Shown: in pieces, positions 55,373-64,000 of the stretch
How positions within the stretch are numbered: position 1 is the first letter of the stretch
Layout: every line of letters starts with the position of its first letter
Assembly (NCBI GenBank): GCA_023213315.1
Contig: JAKCPI010003260.1
Location: 160,932 to 224,931 of the forward strand
Direction: 5' to 3'
DNA length: 64,000 nucleotides
Source of the DNA: Euborellia annulipes
Lineage: Eukaryota > Arthropoda > Insecta > Dermaptera > Anisolabididae
The notes under the pieces: generated by a model
What the model was told of the DNA's origin: nothing
The model's database searches: none
Seen by the model: the letters and a program-made list of their open reading frames with translations, nothing else
Translations under genes and position numbers: made by a program

Positions 55373-56036
55373 AAGTTCAATAAGTAATACAACACATTTT
55401 TTTTCTGAAACAAGGGTGGTTTCTATTGAGCATTCAAATACACCTTGTTATTCCCCAATCTTTTAGCTACACAACAGTATTTTTCAATGTAATCTCCATT
55501 CAATGTTATGGCTTTACCATGTCGTGCTTCATCAATAACTGCTTCATCATCCGCCTAGTGCGGATTGCGATCTTCATTGGGCCAAACAGATGAAAATCCG
55601 ACGGTGCGAGATCGGGGCTGTAGGGTGGGTGAGGTAGAACAGTCCACAAGACTTCGCACCCGAGAGGAGCTCAAAAAACTTAGGTCAACTGTTCTTCGTC
55701 ATCCACCCTACAGCCCCGATCTCGCACCGTCGGATTTTCAACTGTTTGGCCCAATGAAGAACGCAATCCGTGGGACGCACTACGCGGATGATAAGGCAGT
55801 TATTGATGCACCACGACATTGGCTCCGACATCAGCCAGTGGAATGATACGGTGAAGGCATAAAGGCCCTCACTTCAAGGTGGTGTAAAACCGTAGCATTG
55901 AATGAAGATTTCGTTGAAAAATACTGTTGTGTAGCTAAAAGATTGGGGAATAACAAGGTGTATTTGAATGCTCAATAGAAACAACCCCTGTTTCAGAAAA
56001 AAAATGTGTTGAATTACTTATTGAACTCCCCTCGTA
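55373..56036. mobile_element. Palindromic mariner derivative
   Basis: Two inverted arms (about 55373-55632 and 55703-56036), each made of a mariner C-terminus plus its terminal repeat, face each other across about 70 bp. The right arm reads HPPYSPDLAPSDFQLFGPMK, holding the third catalytic D, through KYCCVAKRLGNNKVYLNAQ and stop. The ends TTCAATAAGTAAT and ATTACTTATTGAA are followed by the same CACATTTTTTTTCTGAAAC. It lies in intron 1 of MADF-BESS gene 2. No complete transposase can be made. Confidence 0.88.
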
Positions 56037-56345
56037 TATAACAACTCTATCTGCATCTCAATGATGTATAATAAATAGATATATTATTGAACTACAGAAA
56101 GAGGTGTTATATTCAAAGAAGACAAAATTACTAATCACTAATTATGAAAATGGTGTTATTATTTTTAATTTTCACAAAGAACAAAAAATGGACTTTACAC
56201 CACTTTCAAAATAAATTGTCCTTATATTTGGTTATAAAATCCTCCTGGATATATTTTAAAATTGGGGACTAGTCTACTTATTTAGACATTCTTAATTCTG
56301 AAATTTTATTCCTATAGAAATAAAACTAACTTACTAACTTTTTAG

Positions 56346-56672
56346 GTAATGGAAGATGAAGAAATTGTGATTTGGACGAAAGAAGCGACTTTGATGTTAA
56401 TTGAACTTTTCAAATCGAAAAGAGAATTATGGGATCCTCAATCGAAATATTTTCGAAATCGGAATATAAGAGTAGCTGCAATGGATAGCATAGCTCAACA
56501 GTTAGCAATTCCTGTTGAAGAAGCTTCTAGAAAACTTCATAATTTACGATGTCAGTTCAGTTCTGAACTTAGAAAAATAAGAATAAAACCATATATTAGT
56601 AAATGGGAATATTTTGCTCCACTAAAATTCTCAAGTCCTAATCTTGAAGAAATCGATGAATCTGAAATTAAC
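56346..56672 (+). CDS. MADF-BESS protein 2, exon 2 (MADF domain)
   Basis: The acceptor ACTTTTTAG precedes GTAATGGAAG and the donor is ATTAAC|GTATGT, phase 0 at both. It encodes a MADF domain: IWTKEATLMLIELFKSKREL, WDPQSKYFRNRNIRVAAMDS, SRKLHNLRCQFSSELRKI and the aromatic KWEYFAPLKF strand. MADF is a Myb/SANT-like DNA-binding module. The domain is complete and free of stops. The gene is on the plus strand, unlike the MADF genes of the PIF cluster, and the sequence differs clearly from them. Confidence 0.88.
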
Positions 56673-56748
56673 GTATGTATTATTTATTTTTCATAATTTA
56701 ATTTTTTACATAGGCTTAAATGTTTTTTAATTTTCTTAATATTGACAG

Positions 56749-57147
56749 ATTCCATTAAATGGGAACGAATTCGAGCCAATGGATGCCTCCAATGTGACGA
56801 TAGAAGACGTCCAAACACTATTAGACAATCCCATTGTAATAGATACTACTAAACCCATGGGTGATAGTGAAATAGTGACAAATGACGGTACAAATTATTC
56901 ACATAAAAAAGACGATGAACCAGATGAACCAACTATATCCACACCAAATACTATTAATACATTTCAAGAATATTCAGAAACAGGTTTTGAATTGGTAAGA
57001 CGATCAAAAGATGAATTTCAAATATTTGGAGATTTTGTTGCTCAAGAATTAAGATCTATAAAATCAAAAGAAAGAATGAAAAAATTAAAAAGAAAGATTC
57101 TAAGAGAGATTTTGATAGTTAGTGGTGAAGATTTGGAAGATTTATAA
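56749..57147 (+). CDS. MADF-BESS protein 2, exon 3 (BESS)
   Basis: The acceptor ATATTGACAG precedes ATTCCATTA. It reads open in phase 0 to TAA. An acidic, Thr-rich linker (MDASNVTIEDVQTLLDNPIV, DDEPDEPTISTPNTI) leads to a C-terminal BESS motif (DEFQIFGDFVAQELRSIKSK, then RMKKLKRKILREIL). Total predicted protein 256 residues. No terminal inverted repeats or transposase remain nearby, so this looks like a host regulator, or a domesticated PIF partner gene. Confidence 0.86.
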   Translation: MPLNGNEFEPMDASNVTIEDVQTLLDNPIVIDTTKPMGDSEIVTNDGTNYSHKKDDEPDEPTISTPNTINTFQEYSETGFELVRRSKDEFQIFGDFVAQELRSIKSKERMKKLKRKILREILIVSGEDLEDL

Positions 57148-57438
57148 AAAATTATTTTTAAGGTTATATAATATATACTAATAAGATTTGAATAATTTAC
57201 AAAACCTACGCTTCTGCTTAAGTATTAAGTACTTAAAAATAAAATATAAAAAAAAATTAAAAATATAGTTGATTTTTTCTTTTTATTAAAAAAATATGTA
57301 TCGTTATTCACATATATAAAATATATTTTTTTGTAAATTATAAGCCATATTTTCTTATTCCCTATGTCTAAACCTAATGTGAATATATTATTATTATTTT
57401 ATTTTGTAAAATAGTGTCATTAAAATCATTTAAGCCCA

Positions 57439-57705
57439 CGGGGCTTGGCGTAGAGGTTAGCGTGCTAGCCTCGTATACCAAACGTCGCGGGTTCGGACCC
57501 CAGGCAGTCCGATGATTTTATTTAAGCCATTTGGATACCAAATGGCTTAAATAAGAATGCCTGGACCCCAATAAATATATTTATATAATAACGGTTATCG
57601 TAAAAAGTCTTAAATGGCCTAAGTTGCCGAGAAGACTGAGTGAATATGTGTGTGAGTGTGAGCGTGAATGAGAAAAAAGTGTGAATGTTTAAAAAAAAAA
57701 AAAAA
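57439..57705 (+). repeat. SINE-A, full-length copy
   Basis: The head has A box TGGCGTAGAGG and B box GGGTTCGGACCCC. The body follows: GATGATTTTATTTAAGCC, AATGCCTGGACCCC, ATAACGGTTATCG, AAATGGCCTAAGTTGCCGAG. It ends in the GTGAGTGTGAGCGTGAATG tail and poly-A. This is the best reference copy for the family in the window. Confidence 0.92.
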
Positions 57706-57748
57706 TCATTTATTCATTTTATTAGGCTTATTATTATTTTTTTTTAGA

Positions 57749-57940
57749 TTCGAGTCTTACTAATCCGACCTAAACGGGATCGGCCCTATGCCGGATTACT
57801 CGAAATATTTAATATATGCAAAATTCAGTATATATCTCTTGAAAAATCATACTGACAATTTGTTTTTCTAAATTATCCCTTTTTTTCCTGCACGCAGATC
57901 TTTTGCCGTAGCCATCCACCGGTATCCCATGAAGTTCCTA
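57749..57940. mobile_element. Tigger-type MITE, partial copy
   Basis: CGAGTCTTACTAATCC, CCTAAACGGGATCGGCCC and ATATATCTCTTGAAAAAT match the element at 456-674. The right end is missing. Confidence 0.6.
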
Positions 57941-58159
57941 TTTCTAACTGCTCTTCCTGCGTTCATATTTCTTTCTAATAAACTAATTCTATGTTTATCT
58001 AGTTCCACCCAGTTCCTTTTATCCAAACTCTTCTATTCTAGGGGGAGGATGTCCTTGTTTGAAAAGGGACTCCCTCAGCAGCAGTGTGTATCCTACTTCT
58101 TTAGAACCTTCTTTAAGTCCCTTCAATAGGACGGGAGGTTTTAGCAATTCCTTCTCGTA

Positions 58160-58245
58160 CAGTAAGCGCCACAATTAAGTCCCCACCTGATAGCTTTAAC
58201 CTTAAGTATATGGTATAGAATATGGTAAATGGTGAAATAATTTTA
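58160..58245. mobile_element. TA-target MITE, left half
   Basis: CAGTAAGCGCCACAATTAAG, then TCCCCACCTGATAG after TA. Same family as 7512-7737; the right half is replaced by hAT-like sequence. Confidence 0.8.
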
Positions 58246-58479
58246 AATTTCGTTTCCCCGTAAAATAATTTCAACAGGAGGGGAAAAAATGTCCCGCAGA
58301 TTGGGAAAACAAAATTCGGGAAAAAAAATTTTTCCGCAAGGCAGCAAAAATTCCGTCTTCCTAATCCGCAGGGTGAAAAAATAAAGTTGCGTAAAAAATT
58401 TTTTTTCGCAGGGCAGCAAAAATTTCGACTTCCTAAAAAAAAACGGTGGGAAAACTTTGGAAAGGGTGTTGTACAAGAT
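58246..58479. mobile_element. hAT-type MITE interior, left part
   Basis: GTAAAATAATTTCAACAGGA and the repeated GCAGCAAAAATTCCGTCTTC words match the interior of 17032-17364. It continues at 58955-59150 beyond a HINE insertion. Confidence 0.6.
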
Positions 58480-58950
58480 TTTGTGTCGAATGTATAGTGG
58501 AGTAGGGAATATTGAATAGATGTAGATAAAACATGGGAAAATATTATATTTTGTTCATAAATCTATCTTTAAGAAATACAAGAGTAAAGTGGTCAAACAA
58601 TTTTGAGGGAAAACGAGATAAATTGAAAAATCTAAAAAATAATGATTTTGAATTTTAATCAAAATCGTTAGAGCGAATTTTGAGAAAATCGAAAAAACTG
58701 AAAAAGTACATCAGTAAAGATAGTCTTTGGGATTTTGATTAAAGTATTTTGGTCCGGGAGGAAATATAAAATTTCAGCTCATAGCTCAATTCCTTCATGC
58801 AAAATTGAACACACACACACCCACCACACACACAGAAGACATGTCAAAACATTTGGATTCAGGGGACTCAAAACGGAAGATCATCAAAATCTCGACATCG
58901 AATTGAAAACAATACTCTCTATATATATATTAATATATAATAGGAGAGAA
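58480..58950 (-). repeat. HINE-like copy with many micro-deletions
   Basis: Aligns to the full-length copies across its whole length, but dozens of short stretches of 1-12 bp are missing (for example CCATGGCAACC, parts of GTACTAGTAC and AAGCTT). Insertions are almost absent. See findings. Confidence 0.8.
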
Positions 58951-58954
58951 AAAA

Positions 58955-59150
58955 AAGTTAAAATAATTTTAACAGGAGGAAAAAAAATTTTGGTGGAAAA
59001 ATAAAGTTTCTAAAAAAAAAATTTTTTTTTAATGATCCGCAGGGCGGGAAAATAAAGTTTCGAAAAAAAATTTTTCCACGTTGAGCTCTTGTACAAAATG
59101 TATATAGGCCCCCTCTTCTAGTGACGCCCCAGGCCCCCAACTGTCTTGGC
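58955..59150. mobile_element. hAT-type MITE interior and possible end
   Basis: TAAAATAATTTTAACAGGAG and GATCCGCAGGGCGGGAAAAT resume the 58246 element. TTCTAGTGACGCCCCAGG near 59117 may be its end. No target duplication was verified. Confidence 0.5.
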
Positions 59151-59804
59151 ACGCCTAGAATATTATTAACAAATATATACTGTATAAAGAGATGGGAGGG
59201 GGTGGGGGGGCTTATTGTAGGCGGATTAATATTAGAAACATATTAATGTGTATAATCAAATGGGTCAAATAGATGGAGACATTCTCATAATTTGTTCTAA
59301 ATGGTCAGAAGATTAGAAATGATGGAAAGTTCAAGGGTGAAAGGTTTTCGGTCAATGGACTCATAACGTGAGAAGTAAAGGCGTCAATGTTTGAATTAGC
59401 CAACTTGCTTTATATCTATGAAAAGGTCTTAACTAAGGTCAGGGTCTTTAATAATAAAGATTTATATTTCTGTATATCATCCATCGCAAAGCAAATGTCA
59501 GATGAAACATCTAGATTAAATTAATATATAGGGCTACAATTAAAATATTTACTATATACATTTAGTTTGTTTTCTAAAATACGAAAAATATGCGATATTT
59601 TTAAACCATAGTAGAAATAAAAATTTTTGGAAAAGTTTATAGAGGCTTATAGCCTACTGATATAAGGCCAGTACCCAGAAATTTTTTTGCGAGAGGGTTG
59701 ATCGGGATCATAACCAGCTCTTCCAAATGAATAGATTTAAAGAATAAAAATATTTTTTATAATATCTAACAGCATCTAATTGTAAGTCGGCGGCCTGGCA
59801 AGAA
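59151..59804. other. AT-rich spacer
   Basis: No gene or repeat recognised. Confidence 0.4.
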
Positions 59805-59935
59805 GAATAGACAAGAGCCACGAAGATCAATTGTTGTTAAGCAATTCCAAGCGGTGTTGAAAATAGGGATAGATGGACCCCGAAAACAAGGCCGTTGAAC
59901 GCATCCTCGGAGTCATCGATATATGTATTTAAATA
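59805..59935 (+). repeat. 5S-headed SINE, second copy
   Basis: GATCAATTGTTGTTAAGCAA, CCAAGCGGTGTTGAAAATAG, GGATAGATGGACCCCG and TCATCGATATATGTAT parallel 45585-45720. The poly-A tail is absent. Confidence 0.62.
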
Positions 59936-60299
59936 AATTATGAAGATTTGAAGAATTAAAGTGGCTGTTGTATTTAAACAATAGATAGGAAAGGAGCTTG
60001 CAGCCAGGAAGTCAGGCTCGCCGAAATTAAACTCTCTGTTATGGAAACAGTTTCCCATAAGCCACATTTTTTGATATTCCATCTGAAATTCATTAAATTC
60101 ATTGTGAAAAAATCCTAAATTCTCGAGGATCATTTCTAGTTAAAATCTCATAATATTTACCTAAATTTCTATGAAAGAGATTTAATTGCTTTTAAATGCC
60201 TGTTTTATTGCTTTTCTTAAAATTGCCATTAAAAGAGGCGATTCCCTTTTAGTTTGAATTTTAATTTTTTTCACAATAAATTTACTGAATTTTATCAAA
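59936..60299. other. AT-rich spacer
   Basis: A minus-strand frame across 59837-60133 overlaps the 5S-like SINE and has no domain. No gene is supported. Confidence 0.4.
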
Positions 60300-60807
60300 A
60301 AATGTGGGTTAACTCAAAAACAAAAAATCTCTCGATACTCAAAACTTTAGAAATTGAATAAAATTGGCCAAAGAGTACTACTGTAGTACTTTACTAATGT
60401 ACTTTTTTGATTTTTCCAAAATTCTCTCTATTAATTGAAATACATAAGTCAATTAATTATTAGATGCTCTTTTAAAATGTTCTCATTTTGCCTTCAAAAT
60501 TGGTTGAAGCACACTTTACTCTTGTACTCCATAAGAGAAATAGTTGCCATGCTATTTAAATATAATGAAAGTGAAAGTTGTGTTCTGAGCATGTCACACC
60601 AGATTTTTTTGTGTCGACATATTCTTAATTTTCGGTAGTATAGTACATTTGAATTAAAGATAAACAGGGAAAAATTTATATTTTGTTACCATGCCGGACA
60701 GACCATTTTGCCTGACTCTCGTTTTTGAACTCAGAGGACTTTCAAAATGTGTAATTCAATCAAAATCTCGACATCGAATTTTTGACACGATTCCAATACT
60801 TTCTCTG

Positions 60808-60843
<36 letters not shown>

Positions 60844-60847
60844 GGTA

Positions 60848-60890
<43 letters not shown>
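60300..60890. repeat. Composite of HINE-like fragments
   Basis: A plus-strand internal piece (about 60340-60560; GGCCAAAGAGTACTA to ACTCTTGTACTCCATAAG) joins a reverse piece (about 60580-60840; GTCACACCAGATTTT to GACACGATTCCAATACTTTC). It ends in CT and TA microsatellites. Confidence 0.7.
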
Positions 60891-60893
<3 letters not shown>

Positions 60894-61710
60894 TAAGGTG
60901 GGGCAAAAGTCCGCAGTTTTTCTTTGGGAATTTTTTTGCTATGAAGATACAATAAAAATAGGAACATCTGAAAGCCTGGTTAATTGGCTATCTTACATAA
61001 TTTTTTTTGGTTTCCAATTCGCTAGCATAAGAGTAGGAGAGGTATTTAAACAAAAATTTTCATTTGCGGAAAAAGGCGTAATAAGAAATACATTAGGTAT
61101 AGGTATGTTTTATGTATTTATTTTATTTATTAGAAATACACAAAAGGCCTTATAACAATTAGTCCCCAGTAAGATTGAAATTCATAACCTGCATAAACAT
61201 TTCGGGTCGTGGTCGTTTCCCTAGGCTCATTAATCCGAGAAACTACTAGGTAGGGGTATTAGAAACTCGAATACCATTGGGTGACATTTGTTCCATTGGA
61301 GATCCATTGGGCCTTTTGCCCCGTCGAGGCCGCGGACTTTTGCCCCATTTAGCTATTTTCATCCAAGTGTTACAAAAAATTTTTTATTGTTAACTGTAGA
61401 GAAAAAAAGGTTTTAAAATATTTATTTAGGGTTATCAGCTTGCAATCAAAGACATTAGACAGTTAGAAAAGTGCATGCTGGTACATGTTGCAACCATGAG
61501 AATTTCCAAAAATATTAGATGGAAGGTGACAAAAACATAAATTTGCTCATTGTTAACAATCGGCTTCAAACACGTTATTGAATTTCGAATCATCTGTTCT
61601 TGTTGTTAGCAACCTAACAAAGTTGTTTAGAACAACGCCAAGTCTACCGGGGATTTTAAAATGAGGATTCGGACTTTTGCCCCGTGCGGACTTTTTGCCC
61701 CACCTTACTC
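60891..61710. mobile_element. TIR element with GGGGCAAAAGTCCG ends
   Basis: The left end GAGTAAGGTGGGGCAAAAGT, then CCGC, is repeated inverted at the right (GCGGACTTTTTGCCCCACCTTACTC region, 61686-61710). It was inserted in a TA repeat of a HINE end. Two further inverse copies of the motif lie inside (about 61312-61350). The frame at 60898-61155 has no homology I recognise. Family not assigned. Confidence 0.8.
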
Positions 61711-61739
61711 TATATATATAGGTAAGAGAAAGTAAAAAA

Positions 61740-62290
61740 AAAAACATCCCTTAAATTTTAGTTATCTCAAATACTTTTAAACTTTAGTTTTTTAAAGAAT
61801 AAAAAAATGCTTTCCAAATGAAAAGTTTGTTCAATATAAATATAAGAAAATAATGGTAATAAAAATCTAATATCAACTGTTGGGAGAGATCTAAAGTTAT
61901 CTACAAAAAAGATGAATAACAAAGATTAGAGAATATTTAGAGAATGTGTTATAAAAAGAAGTTATCATATTTTTTTATACTATAACGAGATCCAGGGTTC
62001 AATTTCTCATTTTATAAGCAATGGTCTTTCTCCCTCCCCCGTCTCTCTCCTCTGTCAGCTAGAACACTTTAGTAAGAGAAAATATCTTGAGCAATGGCAG
62101 GCAAACAAGGGAGGGCGAGAGGAATAAAATTGCAGTTTGGGCGCACAAATTAGACAAACAGTCAGAGAGAGTGACAGACATTTCACAGAGAAAAGATTGT
62201 AAAGTTATAGTAGAAATAGGGGGATTCAAATGCAATAAGCATGAAAAAATTCTTTCCCGACTAAAAGAAAAAAAAGACTGAATAATCATT
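61740..62290. other. Spacer
   Basis: A mildly GC-richer block around 62020-62260 has open frames on both strands but no recognised domain. Not called as a gene. Confidence 0.35.
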
Positions 62291-62292
62291 TA

Positions 62293-62387
62293 ACCATTGA
62301 TTTGACTACAAATCATTTGAAATAAATAGGGATGGGGTCTAAATGGCCTTAGATGCCGAAAAAGACCTTAAAAAAAAAAAAAAAAAA
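62293..62387 (+). repeat. SINE-B copy, 5'-truncated
   Basis: TTGACTACAAATCATTTGAA, GGGATGGGGTCTAAATGGCC and TTAGATGCCGAAAAAGACCT, then poly-A. Confidence 0.82.
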
Positions 62388-62408
62388 TCATTTAACCACC
62401 TATTTTTC

Positions 62409-62410
<2 letters not shown>

Positions 62411-62449
<39 letters not shown>

Positions 62450-62685
62450 ATTCACACTTTTTTTCTCATTCACACTCACATTCACACAGTCTTTTCGGCA
62501 ACTGAGGCCATTTAAGACTTTTTACGATAATCAGTATGTTTAATATATCAATTGTGGGGTCCAGGGCATTTTTATTTAAGTCATTTGGTATCCAAATGCC
62601 TTAAATAAAATTATCGGACTGCCTGGGGTCCGAACCCGAGACGTTCGGTATAGAAGGTAGGCACGCTACCAACTACTCCAAGCCT
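62411..62685 (-). repeat. SINE-A, full-length copy
   Basis: Reverse orientation: poly-T, CATTCACACTCACATTC, AGTCTTTTCGGCAACTGAGG, ACGATAATCAGTAT, GGTCCAGGGCATTTTT, then the inverted tRNA-like head ending ACTCCAAGCC. Confidence 0.9.
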
Positions 62686-62897
62686 ATTTTTCAGTTAAAT
62701 GTAGATATATGCCTTTGAAATAATATTTATATTAAATACTAATGGCCGATTGCCTCCTTTAAAAAAAAGTTTTTTTTTCTCCCATATAATTAACTTAGCT
62801 ATCTGAGATAATATCGTATATTATAAGAAAAATTTTGTAAAGTTAGCAACTTAATAAAAGCATCTATTATATTATATTAAAAGGAATATATTATTGG

Positions 62898-63159
62898 CAG
62901 TAGCGTAACGTTTTTTAGCTGGGCCCCCCCCCGCAAACCTTTATTTCGGGCCCCATTATTAGACCTTACAAAAAATATTTTTTTAAATACAGTATATCCC
63001 TGAACCCTGGAGGGGGCCCGGGCCCTTTCAAAGACAAATTTTCATTAAATTTTTCCCGTTTTTACCGGAGCCCTGAGGAGATACATTTTTTTAGCCCGGC
63101 CCGGCCCGTGGGCCCCCCTCCGCATTGCGGGGTCTGCGGGGGCGTACGTTACGCCACTG
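62898..63159. mobile_element. hAT-type MITE
   Basis: The ends CAGTAGCGTAACG and CGTTACGCCACTG are inverses with G/C runs. The flanks ATTATTGG and ATTATAGG agree at seven of eight. It shares ATATCCCTGAACCC and AATTTTCATTAAATTTT with the 23250 element. Confidence 0.88.
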
Positions 63160-63184
63160 ATTATAGGCAAAAACGAAAAACTCT

Positions 63185-63300
63185 CAATACCCAAATTTTA
63201 TACTTTAGCTAAGTAGCCTACAGATGTCGCACGCGATTTGAGGGATTTCAATCAAATCGGCCAAAGAGTACTAGTACTTTACTTATGTATTTTTTCAAGT
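63185..63300 (+). repeat. HINE-like fragment
   Basis: ATCGGCCAAAGAGTACTAGT and ACTTTACTTATGTATTTTTTC only. Confidence 0.7.
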
Positions 63301-63411
63301 TTTTGGCGTAACAACGTCTTACAATGCATGTTTATTTTCCAATTTTTTGTAATATTCATTTGTTTTGTTGTCGATTTTATAATAAAGAATTATTGTTCAA
63401 TTAAAAAAAAA

Positions 63412-63443
<32 letters not shown>

Positions 63444-64000
63444 GTTCAACTTTTTTTTTATCATTTTAGGAGAAATTTTGTTAACAATATCATCTAAATT
63501 GAGGGGAAAAAGGTTGGAAATTCAACCCCAAAGGAGAGCCATTCCAATTTAATAGGAATATATCGAAAAATATTAGGGCGTTTATTGTACGAAATATAGA
63601 TTGGAGGCAGCTGCTTGCTTGCTATAATAAAGTTTTGATTTCCGGTGATAATCGGGCGATATTTAACAACAAAAGGGTGGGACAGGGACATGGGGACTGG
63701 GGGGGGAATAGACCAGGGGTTTTGGATTTTATGGCAACATTGAAAACAAAGATTTTATGATGACCAGGCTGCTCTGTATGCATGTTTATGCGAAATGGCT
63801 GCGGCTGCTAGTCGAGTCTATCGGTGCCATAGATTAGCAGAATGCATTTGATACCAGAGTGCCAGATTTATGACCAGCCACGTGGCGGGTGGCTAATGAA
63901 TTCCTCGAGATACCTCTCTGTCCCCGGTGTCTGCTTTATCAGCGGACTAATTGTAAATTAACTCAATTTGGTTAAGTTACATACAGGTCAGAGTGTTACT
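63301..64000. other. Spacer with candidate regulatory block
   Basis: About 63600-64000 is non-repetitive and GC-richer. It has TATGCATGTTTATGCGAAAT (octamer-like), CCACGTGG (E-box), CTTTATCAG (GATA-like) and TAATTGTAAATTAA (homeodomain-like). No long open frame. Runs off the window edge. Confidence 0.3.

Noticed and set aside
59837..60133. 98-codon minus-strand frame
   Set aside because: Half of it is antisense to the 5S-headed SINE. No homology is recognised.
60898..61155. 85-codon hydrophobic frame
   Set aside because: Begins in the terminal repeat of a TIR element and has no recognisable domain. It is better explained as AT-rich chance coding.

Overview
This is an AT-rich, repeat-saturated, intron-bearing animal nuclear sequence. 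There are no bacterial operons, Shine-Dalgarno sites or CRISPR arrays. Genes are split by GT-AG introns of up to about 5.8 kb. MADF-BESS proteins, PIF/Harbinger, mariner, Tigger and hAT transposons, tRNA- and 5S-headed SINEs and Helentron-like elements together suggest an arthropod. The sequence alone does not let me name a species.

Host-like genes. (1) Minus strand, 4577-4723: one ankyrin-repeat exon resembling the first repeat of ANKRD11/12-type proteins. Its neighbouring exons were not found. (2) Plus strand, 13960-22292: a three-exon gene whose exon phases fit exactly. It encodes a predicted 706-residue protein: a complete Tigger/pogo-type transposase (CENP-B-like HTH plus a DDD domain) joined by splicing to an acidic linker and a BESS-like C-terminus. 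A GC-rich candidate promoter lies upstream. (3) Minus strand, 35724-28800: a two-exon MADF-BESS gene of 367 residues with a 5.8-kb intron. (4) Plus strand, 53742-57147: a three-exon MADF-BESS gene of 256 residues.

Nested region. The intron of gene 3 holds a stack of PIF/Harbinger transposons. Element A (about 29756-34837) carries its own spliced MADF-BESS gene. Inside A's MADF intron lies decayed PIF transposase, which is split by element B (31207-33521). B carries a MADF exon and is split by element C (31392-32865), which carries a transposase N-terminus and a fourth MADF exon. All four MADF genes lie on the minus strand. B and C have matching 3-bp TTA target duplications. Both MADF-BESS genes and the Tigger-BESS gene could be domesticated from transposons, as is known for PIF MADF genes in Drosophila.

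Repeats. The commonest repeat, about 20 full or partial copies, is a roughly 0.7-kb unit. It has a 13-bp 5' terminal motif repeated inverted just inside a 3' stem-loop, an internal TG-rich microsatellite and insertion into T-runs. These are the hallmarks of non-autonomous Helentrons (HINE/DINE-1-like). About a dozen small hAT-type elements end in CAGGGGCGTA-like inverted repeats with G/C runs, and several have perfect 8-bp target duplications. Two tRNA-headed SINE families (called SINE-A and SINE-B here) share a core. A third SINE has a 5S rRNA-like head. Several fold-back repeats contain hammerhead-ribozyme-like motifs. One motif, at 51468-51511 on the minus strand, has a complete core and pairing stems.

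The rest is low-complexity intergenic DNA. A few GC-richer, non-repetitive blocks (around 37.2, 40.6, 43.6, 48.6 and 63.7 kb) could be regulatory DNA, but nothing beyond composition and motif clustering supports that.
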